In this document: positions 34,031-44,504 of the stretch, piece after piece | Layout: the number at the start of each line of letters is the position of its first letter | Numbering within the stretch: the first letter of the stretch is position 1 | Source of the DNA: Oscarella lobularis | Lineage: Eukaryota; Porifera; Homoscleromorpha; Homosclerophorida; Oscarellidae | Length of the DNA stretch: 64,000 nt | Direction: 5' to 3' | NCBI RefSeq assembly: GCF_947507565.1 | Contig: NC_089182.1 | Location: 1,240,001 to 1,304,000, forward strand | The notes under the pieces: generated by a model | The model's input: only the letters and a program-made list of their open reading frames with translations | What the model was told of the DNA's origin: nothing | The model's database searches: none | Position numbers and translations under genes: made by a program

Positions 34031-35345
34031 CTCATTTTGAAAACGATATTAAGTTTGTATCAGTAACTGTCTAGGAGAAAATCGGCGCTTCATGGACCTA
34101 TGTGATGTCCAGTAGACCAAATTCCTGACAAGTTCGAGTTGAGAATATCTCTGTCTACCTCCTAAACGATTCGTTGGATTTAATAGTTTTAGATTGGGGC
34201 GCCCCTCTCCCTCATTTTGAAAAAACCAATTATATTTGTATTAGTAATTGTCTAGGAGTTTTGTCTACTGGAATATGGTCTACAGGATGTCACATAGGTC
34301 CATGAAGCGCCGATTTTCTCCTAGACAGTTACTGATACAAACTTAATTACGTTTTCAAATGAAGCGGAGAGGGGCTCCCAAACTTAAAATAAAGTTTCAA
34401 TTAAATCCAACGAGTCTTCTATGAGGTAGACAGGGATATTCTCAACTTGAACTTTTCAGGAATTTGGTCTAATGGACATCACATAGGTCCATGAAGCACT
34501 GATTTTCTCCTAGACAGTTACTGATACAAACTTAATTACGTTTTCAAAATAAGGAGAGAGGCACCCCAAACTTAGCATAAAGTTTCAATGAAATCCAACG
34601 AGTCGTTTAGGAAGTAAACGGGGATATTCTCAACTCGAACTTTTCCGGAATTTGGTCTCCTGTAAATCACATCAATCGCCGACATTCTCGTAGACAGTTA
34701 CTGAAACAAACTTAATTACTTTTAAGAAATGAGGGGGAAGGGCACCCCAATCTTTATAAAGATTCAATTAAATTCAAGTAATCGTTTATGAGGTAGACAG
34801 ACATATTCTCAACTCGAACTTGTCAGGAATTTGGTCTACTGGACGTCACATAGGTCCATGAAGCGACGATTTTCTCCTAGACAGTTACTGATACAAACTT
34901 AATTAGGTTTTCAAAATGAGGGGGAGGGGAGCCCCAATCTAAAAATAAAGTTTCAATTTAATCCAACTAATCGTTTATGAGTTAGACAGAGATATTCTCA
35001 ACTCGAACTCGTCCGGAATTTGGTCTCCTGTAAATGACATGGGTCCATGAGTCGCCGACTTTCTCCTAGACAGTTACTGAAAGAAACTTAATTACGTTTT
35101 CAAAATGAAAGAGAGGGGCCCCAAACTTAAACTAAAGTTTTATTTAAATCCAACAAGTCGTTTATGAGGTAGACAGGGATATTCTCAACTCGAAGTTGTC
35201 AGGAATTTGGTGTACTGGACATCACATAGGTCCATGAAGCGCCGATTTTCTCCTAGACAGTTACTGATACAAACTTAATTACGTTTTCAAAATGAGGGGG
35301 AGGGGAGCCCTAATCTAAACATAAAGATTCAATTGTATTTTGGCC
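34030..35345. repeat. About 185-bp satellite, about eight copies, orientation reversed after two
   Basis: The anchor ctcctagacagttactga recurs at about 34,318, 34,508, 34,690, 34,875, 35,063 and 35,249, a spacing of about 186. Its reverse complement occurs at about 34,061 and 34,243. Units carry gagatattctcaactcgaac, aatttggtctactgga, cataggtccatgaagc and an AT-rich end. The switch of direction is near 34,260-34,300. Copies differ by substitutions and small indels, so the array is not fresh. No coding potential is seen. Confidence 0.85.
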
Positions 35346-35443
35346 CAAACTAACCTTGCTCGACAGCACTTAAAAGCTCTTTCCAAAGACAAATAATGCG
35401 CATGCGCCCTTACCCCTTTGGCCTATTTTCTTGCTCGCACAAA

Positions 35444-36843
35444 ATGGCGGGTGAATTTGGCTCTCAGGAGATGGGCGAAGTTCTCCTGCGAGACGACGAC
35501 TTCTTCGTCTCTTCTCTGGCAAGTAAGTTATCCGCAGCCATGGCTGTGACCTCGGAGTGAGCCGGCTCGCGTCAGAGCGGTTCCGCTCCCGACGCGATTC
35601 CGCGTCACAGACGTCGGTCGACGTTTCCGGCTTCGGAGGACGGTCGCATGACCCCCGAACGCCCTCAACGCGTGAGCAGCAAGCGCAGGAAATCGCGCAA
35701 GCACAGGAATGCGGAGGAGCAGCCTCCCCCTCGTGCTCGTTCCCTCGAACGGGACCCCGGAGAGACCCAAAGCCAACGGAGGCGTTCAGATAGTCCTCCA
35801 CGTCGGTCTCTCCATCGTCGACGAACGGATGGCCGTGCGAGGAGTCGCTCGAAAGAGTCTCAGTCGCGTCCGCGAGAATCGCGACGCTCTCGCCGACATC
35901 GCCGCACCCGTGATTCACCGAGAAACACGATGTCGTCCAGGTCGGAATCGGAGCGCTCGTCCTCCCGTTCCCGTTCGGTGATCCGTTCGTGGCGCAAGCG
36001 ACGACGCCGCTCTACGACCTCGTCCAGTCCGGACTCTGAGTGTTCGCGCTTCTCTCCGCAACCTGAGGGTAGCGGGACGGCGTTTACAGAGGTACCCCCC
36101 GAGAGGTCGGCGACTACGTACGGAAGCATTTCCGGCAGATGTTGTCGCGCGGCAAGAGGGCAGCTATGGAGAAGCAAGACCCTCGAGCAGACGTCCCGGC
36201 GGCAAAGGTTCCGACCGTGGACCATTTCATTAAGGACTTTGCTGGCGAAGCGTTTGGATTTGATGCTGCGGGAGCTCAGCGTAACGTCCTTTCCGCCTCA
36301 GGCCCTTTGACGGGTTTGTGGGCGTCGATTAGGGAGGAGTTCCCCGATGGGGTTCCCCCGGGAGCAGCAGTCGAGGTCTCGACGCTATTGCCCATTATTC
36401 AGCGTTCGCTAGTGCTGGTTGGCAACGCTAGTAACTCTATTTCTGAAATGCGGCGAGAAGAGATTCTGCGTTCAATTGAACCCAAGTTTGCTCACTACGC
36501 GGAAGGGTCAACACCGGAAGGAGATCCGCCACGTCTTTTTGGCGACTCCTTTAAGGATAAATTGAAGAAGCGGGTCAAAGCCAACTCTGCTCTGGCGGAC
36601 GCGGTGAAGACGGTGAGATCGTGGGGATCAACCTCTCGCGGCGGCTCCCGTTCCAGGAACGGGACAGGCAAACGGCCGTTTTTTCGTGGTGCCCCGACTC
36701 AGGAGAGGCCGTTCGCCGGAGCACGGGGGTTTCGTTTTCCACAGCAGAGCGGCCGAGGCCGTTATCCCCCGCGGCGAACCAGGTTCGGAGCCCCGAACCC
36801 GACGTCGCAACGAGGAGGGGGAACAGCTCCTCAGAAGGACTAG
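35444..36843 (+). pseudogene. Gag-like ORF of DIRS/Ngaro-type YR retrotransposon (broken)
   Basis: An ATG at 35,444 (MAGEFGSQEMGEVLLR) opens a reading frame with an early TGA (about 35,558). The same frame then continues as an Arg/Ser-rich segment (about 35,560-36,095). A frameshift near a C-run at about 36,095 leads into the frame ending at 36,843, with EVGDYVRKHF, ADVPAAKVPTVDHFIKDFAG, LTGLWASIREEFPDG, LPIIQRSLVLVGNASNSISE and a Gly/Arg-rich tail. These are hallmarks of the gag-like protein preceding the reverse transcriptase of DIRS/Ngaro elements. At least two disabling changes make it a pseudogene here. Confidence 0.7.
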
Positions 36844-38308
36844 CCCGGTCTCCGGGTTCAGTAGAACTAAATGCCGTCAACATGTCGTCAGTTGTTGTTT
36901 CGTCTGTGATCCCCTTCAAGCCGCCGTTTGTGGCACGTCTTCCTCTTTACCTCAACGCGTGGCTGTCGATCACGAGAGATCGCTGGATTCTGGAGGCGGT
37001 CGAGGGACTATCTCTCGACATTCTGTCCCCGCTGTACCAGCAGAATTGGCCGCAGGAGCATTCGTGGTCCGCGGAACAGCGACCTCTGGTGCAAGCGGAA
37101 GTGCATTCGATGCTCCAGAAAGGGGCAATCGAACAGATCACTGCGCAAGCGGTCTGCTTTGTGAGCGCCCTGTTTCTTGTCCCGAAGAAAGGGGGCAGTG
37201 GCGTTCGGTAGTGAATCTCCGCCCCCTCAACAGATTCATCCAGTACGAGCACTTCAAGATGGAGGGAATCCATCTGGTGCGGGATCTTCTTCAGAAAGGC
37301 GACTGCTTGGCCAAGATCGACCTGAAGGACGCGTACTTTACAGTGGCAGTGGCACCGCACCACCGGAAATTCCTGGCATTCAAGGCCAGCTGCATCGCTT
37401 TTGCTGTATGCACTTCGGACTCAGCTCCGCTCCGCGAGTGTTAACGAAATTGCTCCGTCCGGTGGCGGCTTGGCTTCGGTCTCGCGGAGTCAGGATGATT
37501 GTCTATTTGGACGATATCCTGTTGATGGCAGTGACACCCGACAGGTTACGCGAGCACGTGGCGATGACGGTGAACCTCTTGCGCGATCTGGGGTTCATTG
37601 TCAATCAGGACAAATCAGTGTTAGACCCGAGAGACCAGCTGGAGCTTCTGGGGTTCGTGGTCAATCCCCAGGCGATGACGCTCGTTCTGCCCCGAGAGAA
37701 GGTGCGGAAGATTCGCGACGAGTGCGCGTCGCTGGCGGCGGCGGATGTAGTGTCGGTGCGACAACTGGCGCGTCTGCTAGGTCGTCTCTCGGCGTCAATA
37801 CAGGCGGTATTTCCAGCCCCGCTCCATTACCGGTTTCTTCAGCGGGACAAGATAGCGGCGCTGGAGCGCTCGCAGAGTTACGAAGCGGAGTGTCGCTTGT
37901 CTCCAGAGGCGAAGGAAGAGCTGGAGTGGTGGTGCTCCCACCTACACGCCTGGAATGGTCGAGCTCTCGTCGAGTCAACACCGGATCTGGTGATTGCGAC
38001 GGACGCGTCGTTGACCGGATGGGGAGCAGTTTGCGACGGAGTGTCCACGGGAGGCTGCTGGTCTCTGGCGGAGTCGCGCTTTCTCCACATCAACGCACTG
38101 GAGCTTCTGGCGGGCTCCTTTGCGGTCAAAGCGTTCGCGGGGAACCGGATTAATATTCGAGTGCTCCTCAGGATGGACAACGTCTCAGCGATGGCTTATG
38201 TGAATCGCTTGGGAGGTACTCGGTCCCGCGTTCTGTCGTCTATGGCAGTCAATCTGTGGCCTACTTCCGTGCTTATACTTTAGGACTTCTTTGTTGTTTC
38301 CTTTGTAT

Positions 38309-38374
38309 ATAACAGTGTAGCGCATATATAGCCCAAAACATTAGGATCATAAGGACCTGACGTCGACCTCATTT
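38309..38374 (-). pseudogene. rns: Mitochondrial small-subunit rRNA (rns) fragment, nuclear copy
   Basis: The minus strand reads gtcgacgtcaggtccttatg, then atcc...gggctatatatgcgctac, aligning with the universal gacgtcaagtc...cttacgacc..gggctacacacgtgctacaatg segment of small-subunit rRNA, followed by atacaaag as in E. coli. Divergence and AT bias fit an animal mitochondrial gene. The fragment is far too short to be functional. Confidence 0.7.
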
Positions 38375-38469
38375 TAGATTGCCCAGCTCCACATAAAATA
38401 ATTCTAACAAGGAGGCTCATTGAGCTCCTAAATTACAAAAGATATTAAGCATTCTTTATTACCTAGAAG

Positions 38470-38565
38470 TTATAATCCAAATAAGATTAAGAATGCCATC
38501 ATTAAACAAAATAATCCCATTGCTTCTGAAAGGGCAAACCCTAAGATAGCATATGTGAATAATTG
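38470..38565 (-). pseudogene. atp9: Mitochondrial atp9 3' end (F0 ATP synthase subunit c), nuclear fragment
   Basis: Thirty-one codons plus TAA encode the second membrane helix and C-terminus of subunit c: [17 protein letters not shown] then [19 protein letters not shown] carries the conserved proton-binding Glu. The N-terminal half is absent, so the copy is non-functional. Sponge mitochondrial genomes keep atp9, which supports the organism assignment. Confidence 0.85.
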
Positions 38566-39045
38566 TTGCTGTGGAGCTGGTGCCTAACGAGGGGAATTTT
38601 CCTGCAGGCGGAACACATTCCGGGTCGGCTCACAGTCGTGGCGGACTTTCATTCGAGACATGCGCGGGACGCCAGCGATTGGAAACTGCATCCTCACCTG
38701 TTTGCGCGGATCACGACTATTTGGGGTCCGAGGACGCTCGATCTCTTTGCGTCTCGCCTAAACGCGCAGGTGGGGCGCCACTACAGCTGGAGGCTGGACC
38801 CGAATGCCGAAGGAGTCGACGCCTTCTCTCAGCAGTGGCCGAAGACGGGGGCATATGCGTTTCCTCCCTTTGCCCTAATCCTGCACGTGCTCAGACGGAT
38901 CCGGAGAGTTCAGCTGACGGAACTGATTCTCGTGGTGCCTTGGTGGCCAGCACAACCGTGGTTTCCAGCGCTGCTGGGAACGCTCTCCAACGCTCCCCGG
39001 TTGATTCCCTCGTCTCCTGACGCGCTGAGGGACCCGAGCGGGAGA

Positions 39046-39245
39046 NNNNNNNNNNNNNNNNNNNNNNNNNNNNNNNNNNNNNNNNNNNNNNNNNNNNNNN
39101 NNNNNNNNNNNNNNNNNNNNNNNNNNNNNNNNNNNNNNNNNNNNNNNNNNNNNNNNNNNNNNNNNNNNNNNNNNNNNNNNNNNNNNNNNNNNNNNNNNNN
39201 NNNNNNNNNNNNNNNNNNNNNNNNNNNNNNNNNNNNNNNNNNNNN
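39046..39245. other. Assembly gap of 200 N
   Basis: A run of 200 undetermined bases, a conventional placeholder length. The true distance between the DIRS-like block and the CCHC gag-like relic is unknown, and they may not be one element. Confidence 1.
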
Positions 39246-40075
39246 CCAACGTTTTCGCTGGGGTCGTCCCTGGGAGTGGTTCCGGAACGGGTGGTGGCAA
39301 AAATTGCAGCCCGCGAGTACGTAGACCTAGCGGAATTGCTGCCGGATAAGAGCTGCTGAGGCTCAAAGGCAAGCGGGAAGGTGGCTTACTCCAAGCTCTG
39401 GTTTTAGGGCGTCTCTGCGGCGCATCTCTTCAGTCTCGCAAGGGGTCCAGGCGTTCGCGTCATTTGCCATAGTCAAGTGCGATATGCTGGATAGGGGTTG
39501 GAGAGCGGTTGCATTGGAATTCCGAGCGTTCTTATGGTCGATACGTCGCGGGCTGGTGGCGGCATGCTCTCCGTCAAAGCCCAAGGTCCTGAAGTAGCCC
39601 AGCGCCCAAGCCAGGCAAGCGAAATGTTAAGATACATCAGGCTGATTGTTTGCATGGCGGAAAAATCCCGGCCGGGCGGATTGCTTACAGTAGGTACAAT
39701 AAGTTTTCCGCCAGAAGGCGGCGGCGGAACCGCACCTGACATAAACAAGCAGACATTTTCACGTCGTTTGTCATCGCCCCGGAGGGGCTGGCGTACTCAA
39801 ATTGTGGAGCAAGCAACCACAAGGCGGCGGATTGCGCCTTACGCGCCAACGAGTCGAACATGTTGGCGAAGACGGCGGGCAAGCAAAATCGCGAAGTTTG
39901 ACAACTCTTAAACTACACGCAGAGAGGCTGCCGCTTTGGCGCAAACTGCATCTTTCTTCATGTGTGCTATAAGTGCGAAAAGGGGCATTACGCGGCCGAC
40001 TGCACGTTGCCCGGAACGCTGCAGCCAACCCCGCAGGAACAGCGAGACCCGTCGCGTCGGCCGCAGTAGTAGGCG
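39246..40075 (+). pseudogene. CCHC zinc-finger gag-like relic of a retroelement
   Basis: Fragmentary frames give LGVVPERVVAKIAAREYVDL then AELLPD (39,255-39,350), a pattern common in small gag-like proteins of tyrosine-recombinase elements, then a frameshifted middle with FREDMLRYIRLIV-like SEMLRYIRLIV (39,620-39,650), and finally RGCRFGANCIFLHVCYKC then EKGHYAADC (about 39,915-40,005), which contains a CCCH-like and a CCHC zinc knuckle. Several stops and shifts make it dead. It may belong to the element left of the gap or to another. Confidence 0.55.
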
Positions 40076-40737
40076 CACAAGAAGGTGCGCGCCGCTCGCA
40101 TTGTTCGGTTGGCTGGGGTTGCCGTATGTCGCGAGTAGACGCGCGGATTGTCGTTATATCAGTGCAGTAAAGGTCGTAATGGTGGTAGATCTGTGCGGTC
40201 TTACGGCGGAAGTGCATTGCTTGTGGGGTCGGCGTTGGAGACGTAGAAGGCAGCGAACAGAACAACAACTCCGCGCTCGGAGGTCTGGGCGTCGTCGTCG
40301 TCGTCTTCTGTGATGCCCAACGCGTGGGTCGTTCCCATGCAGAGCCATCCGGATCAGCGTTTTGCGGCATGACTGAAGCCCGGGCAGACCGGGAGATTCA
40401 GGATTCGCTATGGCGGCCCGGTCGTCTTGCGAACTCGAGCGGGGCGTAGCCTTCCGTCGGCGCGCCAACATCCAGCGGTCGTAGACAACTACGTAGCTAT
40501 TGCAGCGCAAACAGCATAACGCGCAGTGCTTAAAAACAAAGATAAGATCCGCGCTAAGGGAGCGTACCTATCGGCAAGTGTTTGATTCCACGGAGGCACG
40601 GCTTCGGGGGCAAACAAGTAGTGATCCGTCTTGGGAGAGGGCACGGTGGCTCGGAGGAGCTACCGTGACTGGTTGGGGGACTTCATTCGGCGTAGCTCGA
40701 ATCCATCCGACGGGATCAGTGACAAGCCTGTCGGGGG
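40076..40737 (+). other. Decayed transposon-like stretch without a clear domain
   Basis: C/G-rich sequence continuing from the CCHC relic, with frames broken by stops about every 20-40 codons. I recognise no integrase, RT or other motif. The base composition resembles the element to its left, so it is probably further decayed element sequence. Confidence 0.35.
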
Positions 40738-41291
40738 AGCAGGACCAACTTTCTCTGAGCATGCTCACCGCGAGTGAGGTAATAATAGGCATTAGCCAAT
40801 AAGAATTCAAAGACGCGTTCATTGAAATGCTTTTGGCTCTGATAAGGTCTAGAGTCCCTAGGCAGATGTTAATCCCACTTTATCTTGCGAGAAGAAGCCT
40901 GAACGTTTATATCAGCCTCGAGCTATTTTTGTTACATCGCAGATTAGCAGATAATCGGCCTGAAAGACTGAAACCCGACTGTAGCTACAGAACAAAGCTT
41001 TCTATTTTTGGCGAATAATCACTGAAATCTCGCGAACGTTTGCAGCGATGTTTACCATGTGCCGCTCAATTGATTTTGGGCGACAACTCAGAAGAATAGG
41101 TCCGCGATTCCATTTTTGCGCTTTCCGCACCTGACGCCGAAAGTTTGCTGCCTATGGCCCCGAGGCCGCGAGTCCCACTCAGTTTTGATCAGCCTTGACG
41201 TACCCTACCGTGGGCGCCTTTGAATTCTCATTGGCTAATGCCTATTATTACCTCACTCGCGGTGAGCATGCTCAGTGAAAGTTGGTCCTGC
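40738..41291. mobile_element. Non-autonomous DNA element with about 73-bp terminal inverted repeats
   Basis: The left end 40,738-40,812 (gcaggaccaactttc, gagcatgctcaccgcgagtg, aataataggcattagcc) is the near-perfect reverse complement of 41,218-41,291. The interior of about 400 bp has no coding potential. A ctgtcggg word occurs just outside both ends (about 40,729-40,736 and 41,290-41,297), a possible but imperfectly placed target duplication. Confidence 0.8.
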
Positions 41292-41299
41292 TGTCGGGA

Positions 41300-41680
41300 T
41301 AGTCTCGTTCCCAGCCCCCTCCCCCCTCCGTTAATATCACTACGGGAGAGGGTCTGGGGACATGCCTTTGATCTTGTTTGCACCGCTCCCCCGATTTTTG
41401 GAGGAATAATTGGTAGTGACGTAGGTGCCGCGAAGTCGCAAGTGTACGCGCGAAGTAGCAAGTGCACACGCGATTCAGCGTTGCGCGTCGATTTCTAGCT
41501 ACATTACGGATCGCGAGAATCTCGCTCTATAGGATATGCAAAGGGGCGCTGCAGAACGGTTTCGCCGGTAGGAGTCGGTTAGTGCGGTGCGAGATAAGCG
41601 CACACGAGCGCAGATCTCCCCCAGACTCACTCCCCCGTAGTGATATTTAACGGAGGGGGCTGGGAACGAGACTACTGTCG
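41300..41680. mobile_element. Second inverted-repeat (MITE-like) element, adjacent
   Basis: The left arm 41,300-41,345 (agtctcgttcccagcccc, then ctccgttaatatcactacg) pairs with 41,634-41,680 (cgtagtgatatttaacggag, ggggctgggaacgagact). The left arm has an extra ccctcc block. Inside are direct words gcgcgaagt(c/a)gcaagtg (about 41,430-41,465). The gagagggtctgggg word next to the left arm is shared with the fold-back element at 19 kb. Confidence 0.75.
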
Positions 41681-42200
41681 GGAGGCGGCTCCCCATGCGC
41701 GCGTTAGGCCAAACCTTCGCAGCGAGGGCCAGCGACGACCACAGGTAAGAAGATAGAGGATCAAGAGGGATAGAAAACTCTCTATTACGTGACCGTTTTT
41801 GTGTCCCCATGACTGATGCGGTCATAGTGACGATTTTCCCGTATGTTTTTACCTTTTCTGTGGGTTTCGGTATGAGTTCGAACTGCGATCATTACAAGAA
41901 AAATCAAAAATCTATTGGTCGATTAATTAAATAGTACGAGAAGTTACAGAGACGGCTCCTGTTCTTGGCTGCGCCTCCTACCTTTCGCTGGCGCCCAGTT
42001 TTCAGCGATACCGGCGCGCGTTACTACTGTGCGTGCCAGCCTATATGTATGAGAGAGGGATTGGCAACTCCCTCAGTCACGTGATATTTGCGCGTAGCTA
42101 GGTGTGACTCGTCGCAATGAAAGACTTCATCTAGGCTATTACTTGCCTTTGCGAAGAGACTATCGTTCTCGCAGGCGCCCCCAGAGCCATAGCCATAGTG
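41681..42200. other. Spacer with no supported feature
   Basis: About 520 bases between the inverted-repeat element and the next ORF. Only short unpatterned ORFs occur on either strand; no repeat unit or RNA gene is evident. Confidence 0.4.
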
Positions 42201-43064
42201 ATGAAGCAGCTGTCTTCGAAGGTGAAGAGCTCCCTGGATGATCCAAAAGTTCGCGAAAACGCCGAAGGCATCGTTTCCGTCATCAATTCGTGCGTGCAAC
42301 GCGGTCTGACGAAGAAAACGATTACTTTTCAGCGAGAGCAATCCTCTCTGGCCTTTCAGGAAGCGGCTCTCACCACCCTTCCTCCCTTGAGGGACAGGAT
42401 CTTTACCCTCCTAGAGATAGAATGCAGCGATCTTATTTTCAGCCAGTCGATGAATCAGCGACTTTTTGGCGCTATTTTTGAACGACAACTTCGTTTTCGC
42501 TTTGGCAAGGAAGGAGATAGTGCAGCAAAAGCTTGTGAAAGAGAGCCCAACGAGGCGGAGCGAAATATTCTCCGGTATACATGTGTGGGTACGTCCCCTT
42601 TTCTCTTAAAAAGAAGTTCTCTGGCAATGACGTTTTTGTTTGCTGCCTTGACGGAATGCGATTAGAATGTGAGAGGAATACTCTTCCTGATCATTCGTAC
42701 TCTGACCCGTCCACAGTAAGCTCTTCTGCTTGGCTGTCACGCATATCGCGTGGAAGTCTTTTTGAAGTAAACGACGCCGCGTTTAGTTTTTTTCTATGCC
42801 TTGAGAGACAGGTTGCTAACAAACTGCCAGCGTTTCTGCTTAAGCAAACAAGCAGCATCAGAGATTTCAACGCCGAGGTGGCCCAGTCTTCGCAACTGTC
42901 ACAAGCGTGGCAACCACTGTCAGAATGCGTAGAAGACGATTTCGCATCTCATTCTCTATATGAAGAAGTTATTTCTCTCTATGTCACTATAAGGGGCATG
43001 CTATTACGGCCAGCTGGCTTGAACAGTTCCAACAGGAAAGATACTGCCAGATAAAGCCAAAATG
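42201..43064 (+). pseudogene. Transposon-associated orphan ORF with two frameshifts
   Basis: ATG at 42,201 (MKQLSSKVKSSLDDPK) opens about 125 codons ending RNILRYT; a one-base shift near 42,578 continues as CGYVPFSLKKKF, SAWLSRISRGSLFEVND, FSFFLCLERQVANKL and SLYVTIRG; a second shift near 42,997 gives HAITASWLEQFQQERYC up to about 43,064. This pattern (CGYVP..L.KK, W..R.SRG.LF.VND, TIRG..) is typical of uncharacterised proteins that accompany mobile elements in cnidarian and sponge genomes, from general familiarity. No catalytic motif is recognised. The two shifts make it inactive unless they are sequence errors. Confidence 0.5.
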
Positions 43065-43379
43065 TCCTTGCGTAAATCTGTTCGCGTGAGGGACGAATAA
43101 AAATATATAATGTAGATATATATCTGTCTGTCTAGGTCGTGTCCGATTTCTCTGCCAACCTTGCTTTCTTACCACCTCGTCGGGGAAGAGCGCTGTCATC
43201 GATGACTTCTTCTGGATATCGAAGACGCTTTCTTGAAGAGTTCCCTCTGACAGGATCAAGCGCCAGCGACCCTTGCATATGGAACGATAAACCGGCAAAT
43301 ATTATCATTCTTTATATGTTTGTAACAGTTTATGTTGGTAATAGATGTAAATATCTTTGTAACGTTCTTTATTCTTTAC

Positions 43380-43562
43380 GAAGACATTTATTTTTATTCG
43401 TTACGGGGACGATTATATTTATTTGTTACGGGGACGTTTATATTTATTCGTTACGGGGACGTTTATATTTATTCGTAACGGGGACGTTTATGTTTATTCG
43501 TTACGGGGACGTTTATACTTATTCGTTACGGGGACGTTTATATTTATTCGTTACGGGGACAA
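43380..43562 (+). repeat. 24-bp minisatellite, about seven copies
   Basis: The unit gttacggggacgtttatatttattc repeats with a spacing near 24 bp and one or two mismatches per copy. The unit length is a multiple of three, so three frames are open through it and produce artefact ORFs with VTGT and RYGDVY motifs. Confidence 0.85.
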
Positions 43563-44504
43563 GTATTTACGTATACACACATTATTTGTCGAAATTCACA
43601 GCTATAACAGCAAAGAAAAAATTATTTTCTAACGTTTGTTAGTTTTTTTCAGCAGTCGTAAGTTTTTGCAAAAATTAGCAAACGTTGATTTCTTTAACGG
43701 CAATTTTAATCGATCAAAACTTGAAACCAAGAGAGAGCTCAAATTCTTTACGTTACACTTGATGTGTTAAAGTTTTTTTACGCAAAAGATCGATTATTAA
43801 AAAACATTACTGACAGTGAATTTTTTAATGGTGAGTCACTTCTAAACTAAATATCCGATTTCAACAATTTTTGCACACTTTAAGCTTTCTACTAATTAAT
43901 TAAGGGTAAGTAACATCAGTGATTTTCAGCAATACTGCTATGAATCACAACCAACTTCGCAAATCGCTTAGAGTTACATGAATGTTGCTGAAAAATTTGA
44001 GAGTGGCGCTTGGCTGCACGTCGATTTGCGAAGCGGAAGCTGTAGCCGATGCTTATTTGCACGGTTCAATGTTAATGTAGGCAAGTAGTGATTTCAAGGC
44101 GAGAAATCAGCACTTTTCGCATAGGGGCAATAAAGGCTTACAGATTTTGCTCCAAAGTACGCGGTTTAGAGATAAGGCAGTGATAAGTGTATTTTCATTG
44201 CAACATAGAGCGACGTTTTCTTTCGGAAATCGCAGGATTTAAAGGTGCCTTGAAAGTTGTAACGCGCGTTAGAGAAGACTTGTCAGCCGTTTTCAATGAA
44301 AAACCGACGAATCGATTCATCGCTAAGTTTCAAATGTATTTTTGTGGTCATTTTGAAGATATCGTCAGTAAATTTCACGTCCTTTACACATTAGCTTTAT
44401 TCGCTAAATCCTGCGAATATTTCTAATCAGCAGCATAGGCGTTGCTTTACAGTTGCTTATGTTATGTTTTCGCTTACGTTAAAATAACTGTAATCCTGAC
44501 GCAG
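43563..44504. other. Stretch between minisatellite and integrase, no supported gene
   Basis: AT-rich. A 79-codon frame at 44,187-44,426 lacks an ATG start and any motif. It could contain the missing 5' exon of the integrase gene that follows, since that exon begins with a splice acceptor at 44,504, but I cannot identify it. Confidence 0.35.

Larger units (their letters stand above)
38260..38574. other. NUMT: nuclear copy of mitochondrial DNA inside the retrotransposon
   Basis: The 315-bp AT-rich block interrupts the RNase H frame and is bounded by ctgtgg at 38,254-38,259 and 38,569-38,574. Removing it restores a continuous frame. On its minus strand lies the end of an atp9 gene (38,470-38,565), and 38,309-38,374 matches the conserved 1,190-1,240 region of small-subunit rRNA. 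The 95 bases between do not fit either gene clearly, so the insert may join two mtDNA pieces. Conserved sequence, not database search, supports this. Confidence 0.8.
36860..39045 (+). mobile_element. DIRS/Ngaro reverse transcriptase–RNase H region, frameshifted, cut by a mtDNA insert, truncated by gap
   Basis: Blocks in three frames read as one polymerase: AEVHSMLQKGAIEQI and SALFLVPKKGG (to 37,211), then VVNLRPLNRFIQYEHFKME and CLAKIDLKDAYFTVAV, then MHFGLSSAPRVLTKLLRP, the catalytic VYLDDILLMA (about 37,500) and GFIVNQDKSVLDP. RNase H follows: LVIATDASLTGWGAV, INALELLAGSFAVKAF and LLRMDNVSAMAYVNR. Shifts lie near 37,200 and 37,400. At 38,259/38,575 the frame VNLW | SWCLTRG is split exactly by a 315-bp insert (see separate entry), after which QAEHIPGRLTVVADFHSR and LDLFASRLNAQVGRHYSW continue to the assembly gap at 39,046. 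The tyrosine recombinase expected for this class is not seen; it may lie in the gap or be lost. Confidence 0.82.

Noticed and set aside
36139-39045. Ordinary LTR retrotransposon (Ty3/gypsy) identity
   Set aside because: The RT order with a DIRS-type gag and the VNLW...HIPG...DFHSR block fits DIRS/Ngaro; no aspartic protease, integrase or LTRs were seen.
39771-40370. 199-codon minus-strand frame
   Set aside because: Lies opposite the CCHC gag-like relic and has no patterned residues; C/G-rich composition explains it.
43139-43642. 167-codon frame running through the 24-bp repeat
   Set aside because: Open only because the unit length is a multiple of three; the repeated VTGT/RYGD text has no domain.
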